Source: Saprospiraceae bacterium (GTDB lineage Bacteria > Bacteroidota > Bacteroidia > Chitinophagales > Saprospiraceae). From it: 21,828 nucleotides of DNA. The translations under genes and the position numbers were made by a program. The stretch spans positions 1-21,828 of the forward strand of contig JAHDBO010000005.1 in the NCBI GenBank assembly GCA_020630355.1. The letters run 5' to 3'. A model generated the notes under the pieces. It was not told where the DNA came from. It saw only the letters and a program-made list of their open reading frames with translations, and searched no databases. Shown piece by piece: positions 1 to 7,672 of this stretch (the first letter of the stretch is position 1; every line of letters begins with the position of its first letter).

Positions 1-969
1 CAAAGGGCACATCTTTTAATTCTACTTTAAATAGTTTTCGTTCTAATATCGATTTCGCTAAAAATGCGAGTGTTGCATCTTCACTTTTTTGAAAAACTTT
101 GAGCGCAAAAAACACATCATAGTCATCTATTTGTGAAAAATGCGTTATCAATTGCTCTTTTTCGCTTAGTGAAACACCAACTTTATTTTCTAGGAAAAAA
201 TTGAGACTTTCTGATAAATTGAACCGCATACCGTTTTGAGCTAGCCCTTTTGCCCTTTTGAGGACTCTTATGAGCATTTGCTCCGCTGCCAAACCTGTTT
301 TATGCAGATAAACCTGCCAATACATTAGCCTCCGAGCAATCAGAAATTTTTCAATAGAATAAATTCCTTTTTCCTCCACCACTAGTTCATTGTTTTTAAC
401 GGCAAGCATCTTAATAATCCGATGATAGCCTATAACACCCTCCGAAACCCCTGTAAAAAAACTGTCCCGACTTAGATAGTCCATTCTATCCAAATCCAAC
501 TGCCCTGAAACGAGTTGGTGCAAGTAAGGTTTATGGTACTCGTTTCTAAAAATTTTGATAGCTAAATCTAATTTCCCATCAAAAATTTCATTGAACTTTT
601 CCATAAAGATCAAGGACAGCTCCTCATGATGTACATCTACCAAGGTATGTTCTAGTGCATGAGAAAACGGACCATGACCTATGTCGTGCAACAATATGGC
701 TATGCGTAAAGCTTCTGCTTCTTTATCTGAAATATCTACATTCTTAGAACGTAAAACTTCAATCGCCTGATTTGTCAAATGCAATGCCCCTAAAGCATGA
801 TGAAAACGCGTGTGTAAAGCTCCTGGATATACATAATGCGTTAAGCCTAGCTGTGAAATACGTCGCAACCGCTGAAAATAAGGATGCTCCACTATATCAA
901 ATAATATTCCGTAAGGAATACTTACAAACCCATATACTGGGTCATTAATTATTTTGACTTTTCCCATTA
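1..969 (-). CDS. HD-domain phosphohydrolase (dNTPase-like), 3' end outside window
   Basis: Reading leftwards from ATG at 969 there is an open frame of 323 codons with no stop before the window edge, so the C-terminus is missing. The protein has the metal-binding pattern of HD-superfamily phosphohydrolases: RFHHALGALH near residues 54-63, the HD doublet in LLHDIGHGPFSH (His94-Asp95), and a later Asp in LDLDRMDYLSRD (about 157-168). This arrangement is typical of the dGTPase/SAMHD1-like branch (YwfO-type proteins), which hydrolyse deoxynucleotides or other phosphate esters; the substrate here cannot be told. The N-terminus (INDPVYGFVSIP) is characteristic of the same branch and supports the start. 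It is divergent from porX. A perfect 8-bp hairpin lies about 53 nt upstream of the start. Family assignment is secure, function is inferred. Confidence 0.88.
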
Positions 970-1340
970 TTATAAAATAAGCCCCGTTATGCATTCGTTT
1001 TCAAAAGCGGAGAGCATTGTAGCCTGAAACTTTTTTCAGGCAAATTACACTCTCAAGACTATATACCTCAAACAATGGTTGCATGGGATTGGTTTTATTT
1101 TTCGTTTTTTAATCCTAAACCATAAATATAAACCATCCGCCTATCGTAAGGCTTTTTGAAAACATACGTTATAGATTAGTGAATTTTCACATTCAAAACA
1201 AAAAAATATAATATCTTATCGAGCAGCTTTCTACATTCTACTATTTTTACGCTGTTTAAACAACTTATGACATACATCTACGTAATAAAGTTGTATCTAA
1301 CAGACATTAAGGCACCAGCCTACAAAACAATACGATTTAC
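970..1340. other. Divergent intergenic region between the HD-protein gene and porX
   Basis: This 371-bp AT-rich stretch must hold the promoters of both divergent genes, but I see no perfect TAnnTTTG element in either direction. It contains a perfect hairpin at 1022-1041 (arms GCCTGAAA and TTTCAGGC, loop CTTT) without a U-tract on either strand, and a short GTGAA-TT-TTCAC inverted repeat at 1179-1190. No convincing gene is present; an open frame starting at 1267 on the plus strand overlaps porX in another frame and looks spurious. Confidence 0.6.
1022..1041. repeat. Perfect 8-bp inverted repeat in the HD-gene leader
   Basis: GCCTGAAA and TTTCAGGC are separated by a 4-nt loop. Neither strand has a following T-run, so it is unlikely to be an intrinsic terminator. 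It sits 53 nt upstream of the HD-protein start and may be a leader structure or a regulator-binding palindrome. Confidence 0.5.
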
Positions 1341-2909
1341 ATGGAAAATGGCAAGATTCTTTGGGCGGATGATGAAATTGATTTGCTCAAGCCACAGATT
1401 CTTTTCTTACAGAAAAAAGGTTACGAAGTACTCACTGTCAGTAATGGACATGATGCCATTGAAGAATGTGAAAACATCAATGATATTGATGTGGTTTTCT
1501 TGGACGAAAGTATGCCTGGCCTAACGGGTTTGGAAACGCTAGCTAGGATTAAAAACATACAGCCTCATTTACCCGTGGTAATGATTACCAAAAACGAGGC
1601 GGAGAACGTCATGGAAGAAGCAATTGGTTCTCAGATTACCGATTACCTTATCAAACCTGTCAACCCACACCAGATCTTGTTGACTTTGAAAAAAATCATA
1701 GACAACAACAGGTTGGTCAGGGAAAAAACCGCATCCGACTACCAACAGGAGTTCCGTAAAATATTCATGGAAATCAATAGCGGTTTAGGTTTTAAAGAAT
1801 GGGCGGACATTTATCGTAAAATCGTCAATTGGGAATTAAAACTTGATGATTCGAATACGACGGATATGAGCGAGATTCTTTCTATGCAGAAGAATGAAGC
1901 GAATACAGAATTTTCCAAGTTTGTGGAGAAAAACTATATCGATTGGCTATATGAGCAAGAAGAGGGGCAAGAAGCACCAGTCATGTCCAACACCTTAATG
2001 ATTGATAAAATTTTTACCCAGTTAGACGACAGCGTGCCCTCTGTAATGATACTGCTCGACAACCTCCGCTACGACCAGTGGAAAGTGATTGAGCCTATTA
2101 TCTCTGAGCTATATCGTATCGAAGAAGAAGATTTTTTCTACAGCATACTTCCAACAACGACACAATACAGTAGAAATGCTATTTTCTCTGGTCTAATGCC
2201 TTCAGATATACAAGAATACTATCCAGAATGGTGGAAAAACGACAATGAAAAAGGAGGTAAGAATTTACATGAGCACGACTTATTGAGAGAACATGTAAAC
2301 AGGGTGTTCAGAGAACCTATCAAAATAGACTATACCAAAGTAACCAATGTCAATTCTGCCAAGCAGATGCAAGACAATATTCACAACTACTTGAATAACG
2401 ACCTGACGGTTATCGTCTATAACTTTATAGATATGCTTTCTCATGCCCGTACAGAGATGGAAGTGCTAAAAGAACTGGCTAGCGATGAACGTGCTTATCG
2501 TTCTTTGACCAAGTCATGGTTCTTACACTCTCCGCTTTGGGCGGCTTTACAGCAAATCGCCAGTAAAGATGTACAACTTTTCATCACGACCGACCATGGA
2601 ACCATCAGAGTGCGCCAACCTTCTAGGGTAGTTGGAGACAGAGAGACAACAACTAATCTTCGCTATAAAGTGGGGCGTAATTTACAATATGACAAAAAAG
2701 ATGTACTCGATGTGAGAGACCCCAACGAAGCGCTTTTGCCTCGCCCAAATGTCAGCTCTACCTTCATCTTTGCCAAAGAAGACAAGTTTTTCCTTTACCC
2801 GAACAATTACAATTATTACAATAATTATTATAAAAACACTTTCCAACATGGCGGAATTTCCTTGGAAGAAATGATTTGCCCTGTGGTGAAGCTACGCTCA
2901 AAGGGGTAG
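1341..2909 (+). CDS. porX: PorX: response regulator with PglZ/alkaline-phosphatase-superfamily effector domain
   Basis: The 522-residue protein starts with a receiver domain (about 1-120): acidic pair Asp10-Asp11, phosphoacceptor Asp55 in FLDES, Thr83 and Lys105. A helical linker (about 125-220) leads to a PglZ-type alkaline-phosphatase-superfamily domain. Candidate metal ligands are intact: Asp240 (LLDNLRYD), Thr272-274 (PTTTQYSRN), Asp364 and His368 (FIDMLSHA), Asp418-His419 (TTDHGT) and His503 (FQHGG). Order and length match PorX of Bacteroidota (about 518 residues in Porphyromonas gingivalis), the cytoplasmic regulator that, with the sensor PorY and an ECF sigma factor, controls type IX secretion; its effector domain has been reported to cleave phosphodiester substrates. 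No sensor kinase gene is adjacent. A T9SS cargo gene lies about 500 bp downstream. The stop codon TAG is the first three bases of a heptamer repeat array. Confidence 0.95.
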   Translation: MENGKILWADDEIDLLKPQILFLQKKGYEVLTVSNGHDAIEECENINDIDVVFLDESMPGLTGLETLARIKNIQPHLPVVMITKNEAENVMEEAIGSQITDYLIKPVNPHQILLTLKKIIDNNRLVREKTASDYQQEFRKIFMEINSGLGFKEWADIYRKIVNWELKLDDSNTTDMSEILSMQKNEANTEFSKFVEKNYIDWLYEQEEGQEAPVMSNTLMIDKIFTQLDDSVPSVMILLDNLRYDQWKVIEPIISELYRIEEEDFFYSILPTTTQYSRNAIFSGLMPSDIQEYYPEWWKNDNEKGGKNLHEHDLLREHVNRVFREPIKIDYTKVTNVNSAKQMQDNIHNYLNNDLTVIVYNFIDMLSHARTEMEVLKELASDERAYRSLTKSWFLHSPLWAALQQIASKDVQLFITTDHGTIRVRQPSRVVGDRETTTNLRYKVGRNLQYDKKDVLDVRDPNEALLPRPNVSSTFIFAKEDKFFLYPNNYNYYNNYYKNTFQHGGISLEEMICPVVKLRSKG

Positions 2910-2964
2910 TTTGTAGTTTGTAGTTTGTAGTTTGTAGTTTGTAGTTTGTAGTTTGTAGTTTGTA
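2907..2964. repeat. Heptanucleotide tandem repeat (TAGTTTG), 8 perfect copies plus TA
   Basis: Eight identical 7-bp units run from 2907 to 2962 and end with a partial TA. The first unit begins with the porX stop codon TAG. All copies are identical, which suggests a young array or one kept uniform by slippage. Because 7 is not a multiple of 3, copy changes would shift any frame read through it, but porX already stops in the first unit. The array lies 80 bp upstream of the -7 element at 3043. Confidence 0.97.
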
Positions 2965-3042
2965 AAAAACAATTGTGGCGCTCGAAAAAAGTTGCAACCT
3001 TGTTAGCTTATTTTCTTGAACTCGACAACTCGACAAATTCCT

Positions 3043-3050
3043 TATCTTTG
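3043..3050 (+). promoter_or_regulatory. Bacteroidota -7 promoter element for ybaB
   Basis: TATCTTTG matches the TAnnTTTG -7 consensus exactly. No ideal -33 TTG is seen; the nearest (3016-3018) is 24 bp upstream. Transcription would start near 3056, about 30 nt before the ybaB ATG at 3085, which argues against an earlier TTG start at 3016. Confidence 0.7.
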
Positions 3051-3084
3051 CGCAAATTTTCAAGAAAGAGATAAAACAAATAGT

Positions 3085-3399
3085 ATGTTTGGAGACCTTT
3101 TAGGTGGAATGCAAGAAAAACAGGAAGCCATTCAAAAGAAATTAGCCGAAAAAACCGTTAGTTCTGAAGCGGGTGATGGTGCGGTACAAATACAAGCCAA
3201 CGGCTTACGTCAAATATTGAACATCTCAATAGATAAGACAAAATTAGCCAGTGACGACCCAGAAGAATTGGAAGATTTGTTGTTAACGGCTATCAACCGT
3301 GTACTAGAAGCCGCAGCGGATATAGAAGCAGCGGAATCTCAAAATATGATTAGTGATATATTGCCTCCAGGCTTGGGCGATATGTTCGGTAAGATGTAA
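3085..3399 (+). CDS. ybaB: YbaB/EbfC-family nucleoid-associated protein
   Basis: The 104-residue acidic protein has the YbaB/EbfC layout: an N-terminal helix (MQEKQEAIQKKLAEKT), a central beta segment (AVQIQANGLRQILNISID), a second helix (DPEELEDLLLTAINRVLEAA) and a tail with PPGLGDMFG. Family members are dimeric, tweezer-shaped DNA-binding proteins that coat the nucleoid. Length is typical. The frame extends upstream to a TTG at 3016, but that would lie before the predicted transcription start and adds residues foreign to the family, so ATG 3085 is chosen; AGAAAGAGA about 15 nt upstream may help initiation. The usual partner dnaX or recR is not adjacent. The next gene starts 11 bp after the stop, so the two are probably co-transcribed. 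Confidence 0.92.
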   Translation: MFGDLLGGMQEKQEAIQKKLAEKTVSSEAGDGAVQIQANGLRQILNISIDKTKLASDDPEELEDLLLTAINRVLEAAADIEAAESQNMISDILPPGLGDMFGKM

Positions 3400-3410
3400 G
3401 CGATAAAAAC

Positions 3411-4640
3411 ATGAAAAAGATTATTATATTTTCCTTAGCGGTCTGTCTCTCTTTTCAAGGGTTTGCACAATTGCTAGATGATCCCGAAATTGTTGCTTAT
3501 TACTCTTTTGACAATGGAGACGCAAGGGATTCTTTGGGCAATCAATCCGATGGCGTTATCGTTGGAACGCCAGAAGTTGTTTGTGGTGTTTCTGGAGATG
3601 CCCTGGCATTAGATGGTATTTCTGACCATATTATCTTCCTAGGATTGGTCAACAACTTCTTTAATACAGGTAATTTCTCTATCAGTTTCTATTTCAAATC
3701 TTTCGGGGTTGGGCTTCCACAAGATTTGATGTCCAAACGAGAGGACTGTGGCTCGGATAACATCTTTGCCATCAATTTCACTCCTAATCAAAATTTCATC
3801 ACCACTACCGCTAGTGAAACCGCTACTAAAAGTGCTTCTATTTCGAGTACATTAGACTTCAGCAATTGCTGGCACCATGTTGTTTTTGTACGTGAAGGAG
3901 GGTTTACCAGACTTTACCTTGATGGTATAATGACAGGAGAAAGCTCTACCCTTTCTCGTGTTGATTTATCCAACAATGCAGTATTCAGTATCGGCAATAG
4001 CCCTTGTTTGGGGCCTTCTCTGGGAAGATTCCGAGGATATATTGATGAGATTAAAGTTTTCCAACGAGCTTTGGATGAAGACGACGTTGACGAACTTTAT
4101 CTACGTCCAGAACATATCGCCAACAAAGACACACTGATATTTTTGGGTACTTCAGTAGATACACGTATCACCCAATCTTGCGCCAACAACTTCCAGTGGT
4201 CTGCCAATAGCAGTACGCCTGGCATACAAGATGATACAGATCCAACAACCACGCTTAGTCCTTCAGAAACGACCACTTACAGGCTTTCATTCATAGATGC
4301 AGATGGTTGCATTTCTTTTGACACCCTAAGAGTTGAAGTGATCGACCCTAACACACTACCTTGTACAGAAGTCTTTTTGCCAAAGGCTTTCACTCCTAAT
4401 GGTGACGGCCTAAACGATGAATACGGCATTGACAATCCTTATGTAATTGACGATTTGCTCGCCTTTGAAATTTTCTCTCGTTGGGGAGAACGCGTTTTCT
4501 ATACAGAAGATCCCTTTCAGCTTTGGGATGGTTCCTATAAGGGTGAAATCTTGAATCCAGGGATATTTCTGTACAAAGTCCGATTCACTTGTGATGGTGA
4601 AGAACGACAATCCATTGGTAGCTTATCATTGATGCGTTAA
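3411..4640 (+). CDS. Secreted LamG-like protein with T9SS type B (gliding-motility-associated) C-terminal domain
   Basis: The 409-residue protein has a clear Sec signal peptide (MKKIIIFSLAVCLSFQGFA, cut before Gln20). Residues about 24-230 form a LamG/concanavalin-A-like jelly roll: VAYYSFDNGDARDSLGN, CWHHVVFVREGG, LYLDG and GYIDEIKVFQRAL are the usual LamG-3 landmarks. Residues about 240-315 look like a small Ig/PKD-like segment (TTYRLSFIDADGC). The last 85 residues are a type B T9SS sorting domain: LPKAFTPNGDGLNDEYGI, FEIFSRWGERVF, WDGSYKG, PGIFLYKV. Such proteins cross the outer membrane through the type IX system and are attached to the surface or released; LamG domains often bind glycans or proteins. 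It follows ybaB by 11 bp and is closed by a terminator. The ligand is unknown. Confidence 0.92.
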   Translation: MKKIIIFSLAVCLSFQGFAQLLDDPEIVAYYSFDNGDARDSLGNQSDGVIVGTPEVVCGVSGDALALDGISDHIIFLGLVNNFFNTGNFSISFYFKSFGVGLPQDLMSKREDCGSDNIFAINFTPNQNFITTTASETATKSASISSTLDFSNCWHHVVFVREGGFTRLYLDGIMTGESSTLSRVDLSNNAVFSIGNSPCLGPSLGRFRGYIDEIKVFQRALDEDDVDELYLRPEHIANKDTLIFLGTSVDTRITQSCANNFQWSANSSTPGIQDDTDPTTTLSPSETTTYRLSFIDADGCISFDTLRVEVIDPNTLPCTEVFLPKAFTPNGDGLNDEYGIDNPYVIDDLLAFEIFSRWGERVFYTEDPFQLWDGSYKGEILNPGIFLYKVRFTCDGEERQSIGSLSLMR

Positions 4641-4663
4641 AAAATATATTCAACTAATTATCC

Positions 4664-4712
4664 AAGGAAGGTGTTGTATAAAACATCTTCCTTTTTGTTT
4701 TTTGTTTTTTTT
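4664..4712 (+). terminator. Intrinsic terminator after the LamG gene, abutting tsaE
   Basis: AAGGAAGGTGTT (4664-4675) pairs with AACATCTTCCTT (4682-4693), one G-U pair, with loop GTATAA, followed by a T-rich tract running to 4712. It lies 23 bp after the LamG stop codon. The T-tract ends exactly one base before the tsaE ATG at 4713, so the apparent GTG start at 4671 for tsaE lies inside the stem and is unlikely to be used. Confidence 0.88.
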
Positions 4713-5138
4713 ATGAAAAAGTATCATTCTATCTCCGTTCCGTCATTAGAGCATTTACCTAATGCGGCTCAAGATTTTCTAAAAAAAATTAATCAGCCTT
4801 CCATTGTTACTTTAACAGGCGATTTGGGTGCTGGTAAAACGACTTTTGTAAAAGAAGTTTGTGCTTCACTTGGTGTTGTCGACATTGTCAACAGCCCCAC
4901 CTTTTCGATTGTCAATGAGTACCAAACGAAAGGAGGCGACCCCGTTTTTCACATGGATTTGTATAGATTAAAAAATATAGAAGAAGCGATAGATATTGGT
5001 TTAGAAGACTATTTATACCGTAATAACTGGTGTTTTATTGAGTGGCCCGGTGTCGCTGCGCCTATCCTTCCTCCCGAAGTCATCCAAATTCAAATCAAAA
5101 ACATCGACGAGTCCGCTCGAAATATTTTATTTTTGTAA
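4713..5138 (+). CDS. tsaE: TsaE, ATPase of the tRNA t6A-modification complex
   Basis: The 141-residue protein has the YjeE/TsaE signature: Walker A GDLGAGKT at residues 36-43, the switch region NSPTFSIVNEY, HMDLYRL, and the Walker B-like FIEWPG near the C-terminus. TsaE works with TsaB and TsaD to make N6-threonylcarbamoyl-adenosine at position 37 of ANN-decoding tRNAs, in the cytoplasm; it is usually essential. The start at 4713 puts about 35 residues before the P-loop, as in other family members; the longer frame from GTG 4671 would begin inside a terminator stem and add a hydrophobic run coded by the T-tract. No Shine-Dalgarno sequence precedes it; the upstream 20 bases are nearly all T, which is unusual. 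Expression may depend on terminator read-through. Confidence 0.93.
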   Translation: MKKYHSISVPSLEHLPNAAQDFLKKINQPSIVTLTGDLGAGKTTFVKEVCASLGVVDIVNSPTFSIVNEYQTKGGDPVFHMDLYRLKNIEEAIDIGLEDYLYRNNWCFIEWPGVAAPILPPEVIQIQIKNIDESARNILFL

Positions 5139-5185
5139 AGCATCGTTTTTCATAGCAAACCTTAATTATTCCTTTTGTTTAAATT

Positions 5186-5245
5186 ATGGTTTCTAAAATC
5201 GTAGCTCCTAAACAAATTACAACGAAGACAAGCACTGATACATGA
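5186..5245 (+). CDS. Possible 19-codon leader ORF upstream of ald
   Basis: ATG at 5186 opens a 19-residue frame (MVSKIVAPKQITTKTSTDT) whose TGA overlaps the ald start codon as ATGA. Such overlaps usually couple translation of two genes. No homology is recognised and there is no clear Shine-Dalgarno sequence, so it may be chance. Confidence 0.25.
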   Translation: MVSKIVAPKQITTKTSTDT

Positions 5246-6465
5246 GCGAAAAGAAAATCCCAATACCAAAGATATTCACAGAAGGTTCTTTGCGCCCACA
5301 AGAAGAACGGCTAGATGTCATGCAGCGTCCGAATAAATTATTTATAGGTATTCCAAAGGAAAGTACTTTTCAAGAAAACAGGGTAGCACTCGTCCCTTCT
5401 TCGATTGCCAACTTGGTAGCCGCAGGGCATCGAGTTGTTGTTGAAGCTGGAGCTGGAGAAAAATCCTATTTCTCCGACCATGATTTTTCCGAAGCAGGGG
5501 CGGATATTGCATATAGCAAAGAACAGGTTTTCAAAGCCAATATCATTCTAAAAACAACCCCACCATCCGAGGAAGAGATAGACTTTTTTAGACCAGGCCA
5601 AATATTTTTATCGCCCCTTCATTTGCCAACGCTTAACGCAGAGTACATCTACCGCCTCCGCCAAAAAAGGGTCACGGCATTGGCAATGGAATACATCAAA
5701 GACGAGTCTGGCACATTTCCTTTGGTGCGTATTTTGAGCGAGATGGCCGGCATCAGTGCAATGCTTACCGCTGCCGAATTGCTGACTACTTCCAATAAAG
5801 GGAAGGGGGTCTTGCTAGGGGGAATCTCTGGTGTACCGCCTGCTAAAGTAGTAATACTAGGAGCTGGTGTCGTGGCGGAATTTGCGGTTCGTACCGCATT
5901 AGGACTAGGAGCGGAAGTACGCATTTTTGATAATAATGTCTACAAACTAATGCGTATCCAAAATCAAGTGGGGCATCAACTGTACACTTCCACTATCAAT
6001 CCGACCTACTTGACAGGCGAACTGCTCAGTGCCGACGTGGTCATCGGAGCTATCCACTCGGAGACGGGCCGTACACCCGTTATAGTCAGTGAGGATATGG
6101 TAGAAAAAATGAAATCAGGCGCTGTTATCATTGATGTCAGTATCGACCAAGGCGGTTGCTTTGCCACCTCTAGGGTGACGACGCACGATAGACCAACTTT
6201 TGTTAAGCACGATGTCATACATTATTGCGTCCCCAATATCGCCTCTAAAATCTCTAGAACGGCATCTATAGCCGTAAGTAACATTATGACGCCTCTACTT
6301 TTGAAAGCACAGGGCACGGGCAGTATTGAAAGACTTATACACGATGATGCTGGCTTAAGACATGGTGTTTATGTGTATAAGGGTTGCTTGACGAATGACT
6401 ATCTTGGAGAACGTTTCCAAATCAAATCAACGGACATCAATCTACTGCTCACCTCTCACTTATAG
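5242..6465 (+). CDS. ald: Alanine dehydrogenase
   Basis: The 407-residue protein belongs to the alanine dehydrogenase/PNT family, which interconverts L-alanine and pyruvate plus ammonia with NAD in the cytoplasm. Landmarks are the N-terminal IGIPKESTFQENRVALVP, VVVEAGAGEKSYFSD, the catalytic-domain segments ILKTTPP and SPLHLP, MEYIKDESGTFPLVRILSEMAG, the NAD-binding glycine motif (Gly207-x-Gly209-x-x-Ala212) and IDVSIDQGGCFATS. It carries about 30 extra N-terminal residues before the IGIPKE strand compared with short forms, and the C-terminal part is less typical. The DQGG segment favours alanine dehydrogenase over the transhydrogenase alpha subunit. The gene ends tail to tail with mvaD, overlapping by 6 bp, leaving no room for a separate terminator. 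A 19-codon ORF overlaps its start. Confidence 0.92.
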   Translation: MSEKKIPIPKIFTEGSLRPQEERLDVMQRPNKLFIGIPKESTFQENRVALVPSSIANLVAAGHRVVVEAGAGEKSYFSDHDFSEAGADIAYSKEQVFKANIILKTTPPSEEEIDFFRPGQIFLSPLHLPTLNAEYIYRLRQKRVTALAMEYIKDESGTFPLVRILSEMAGISAMLTAAELLTTSNKGKGVLLGGISGVPPAKVVILGAGVVAEFAVRTALGLGAEVRIFDNNVYKLMRIQNQVGHQLYTSTINPTYLTGELLSADVVIGAIHSETGRTPVIVSEDMVEKMKSGAVIIDVSIDQGGCFATSRVTTHDRPTFVKHDVIHYCVPNIASKISRTASIAVSNIMTPLLLKAQGTGSIERLIHDDAGLRHGVYVYKGCLTNDYLGERFQIKSTDINLLLTSHL

Positions 6466-7545
6466 TTGTTCAGGACCTTGTCCGACTTTATCAGAAATCC
6501 ATCTGCCATTCTCGCAGTGTTGCACTAATTCGTTTTCAATAAATTGTACAATCGATGTTTTAATAGCATCGGGATATAATAAGTGAATATTAGGGCCAGC
6601 ATCTAAACTGAAATAGACAGGATGCCCTGTTTCTTTTCGATATTTTCTTACCTTTTCAATAATATGGAGCGTATCCGGCTTCAGCAAAATGTAAGATGGA
6701 TTTGAAGTCATCATCAGCGCATGAAGTGTCAAAGCCTCGTTTTCCACAATATGTCCAAAACGCTCCAAGTCACCCATTTCCATCGCACTCAATAGCTGAT
6801 GCATGTGCTGACGAGCCTGCGTGTAGCGCAACTCAGCGTAAGGATTGCCCTCCATCAGACCATGACCTGCTCGACTGGATACCCCTTTTTCTCCTGCACT
6901 AGAAATCAAAATGGCATCGTGAAAAGTTTTGAACACAGGGTCTATTTTCTCGGTATAAGCAATCGCAAACATATCGGACGAACCTTCCACCTCTCCCATT
7001 GCCCCCCAAAGTCCAAACTCCGCATAAACCGAACGGCAAGCAGAGCCAGAACCCAATCTTGAAACGAAGGAGGCTTTTTTGTCAAATGCGGTGTCTCCTT
7101 TTAGCGTTCCAAACAGTTTCTCTTCTAGAGAGCATAGGCACAAGGCGAGTGCGCTCATACTCGAAGCAGAAGAAGCAATACCAGAAGAATGAGGAAATGA
7201 ATTGCTCGAACGAATCGTTAAATGCAGTTGCTTCAAGAAGGGAAATATCTCCGTAATACTCACTAGAAACTTCAGTAGCTTTGTTTTGAAAACCTCGTTT
7301 TCTTCCCCGTCAAAATAAAAATCTAGTTGGATTTCTTGGCTAGCATCTGTCTTAGCTGCGTATTCTAGACTTGTTTGTGTAAAGGCTTCACTTAAGGTAA
7401 AACTTATCGATGGATTCCTAGGCAACTGCAGCCCGTGTTTGCCCCAGTACTTGACCAATGCCAAGTTGGATGGACTTTTCCACGTGATACTTCCCGGCTT
7501 TATTTCCGAGCTATTGACAATTAGACTAGGGTTCTTGTAGTCCAT
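6460..7545 (-). CDS. mvaD: Diphosphomevalonate decarboxylase
   Basis: The 361-residue GHMP-superfamily protein carries the diphosphomevalonate decarboxylase hallmarks: SPSNLALVKYWGK (residues 24-36), the phosphate-binding loop PHSSGIASSASS (118-129), GSGSACRS, and the catalytic Asp315 in SLDAGPN. The enzyme converts mevalonate 5-diphosphate with ATP to isopentenyl diphosphate, the last step of the mevalonate pathway, found in some Bacteroidota instead of the MEP pathway. The internal region around residues 65-105 is variable. Other mevalonate genes are not in the window. It follows pcm on the same strand with 127 bp between, a gap largely filled by a dispersed intergenic repeat. The stop codon overlaps the end of ald on the other strand. 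Confidence 0.95.
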   Translation of the reverse strand: MDYKNPSLIVNSSEIKPGSITWKSPSNLALVKYWGKHGLQLPRNPSISFTLSEAFTQTSLEYAAKTDASQEIQLDFYFDGEENEVFKTKLLKFLVSITEIFPFLKQLHLTIRSSNSFPHSSGIASSASSMSALALCLCSLEEKLFGTLKGDTAFDKKASFVSRLGSGSACRSVYAEFGLWGAMGEVEGSSDMFAIAYTEKIDPVFKTFHDAILISSAGEKGVSSRAGHGLMEGNPYAELRYTQARQHMHQLLSAMEMGDLERFGHIVENEALTLHALMMTSNPSYILLKPDTLHIIEKVRKYRKETGHPVYFSLDAGPNIHLLYPDAIKTSIVQFIENELVQHCENGRWISDKVGQGPEQL

Positions 7546-7553
7546 TATTTATA

Positions 7554-7574
7554 ATTGATGGATGATGATTGATG
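7554..7574. repeat. Short imperfect heptamer repeat (ATTGATG, GATGATG, ATTGATG)
   Basis: Three 7-bp units in a row, the middle one differing in its first two bases, lie just upstream of mvaD and touch the end of the dispersed element at 7572-7668. Confidence 0.6.
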
Positions 7575-7668
7575 AGATATTATTTCTATCCCTGTTTCTT
7601 AGAAAACCAAAAAAACTATAAAGGGATGATTTACAATCTAATATCTAAAGACTAATGTCTAAAATCTA
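7572..7668 (-). repeat. Dispersed intergenic heptad element, copy A (reverse orientation)
   Basis: Read on the minus strand it begins with five heptads (TAGATTT, TAGACAT, TAGTCTT, TAGATAT, TAGATTG) and continues with a tail containing CTTTATAG and, at the far end, AATAATATCTCAT. The same order is found at 17162-17255 and 18048-18141. The far end is nearly the inverse of the second and third heptads. It lies 4 bp after the pcm stop codon and fills the space before mvaD. Confidence 0.8.
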
Positions 7669-7672
7669 TTGA

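Noticed and set aside
1139..1158. GCCT-loop-AGGC-TTTTT as a terminator upstream of porX
   Set aside because: The stem is only 4 bp, and there is no plus-strand gene upstream that would need it.
1267..1524. 85-codon plus-strand ORF ahead of porX
   Set aside because: It overlaps the porX receiver domain in another frame and its product has no recognisable features.
1341..2909. PglZ domain as a sign of a BREX or other phage-defence island
   Set aside because: The domain is fused to an N-terminal receiver domain in the PorX order, and no BrxC, PglX, BrxL or other defence genes are adjacent.
2764..3063. 99-codon minus-strand ORF containing a repeated LQTTNYK sequence
   Set aside because: The protein repeat is only the translation of the TAGTTTG heptamer array; the rest is antisense to the porX 3' end.
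3016..3084. Upstream TTG start for ybaB
   Set aside because: It lies before the predicted -7 element at 3043 and adds residues not found in the family.
4671..4712. Upstream GTG start for tsaE adding a hydrophobic N-terminus
   Set aside because: The codons lie within a terminator stem and its T-tract; the homologous TsaE start is at 4713.
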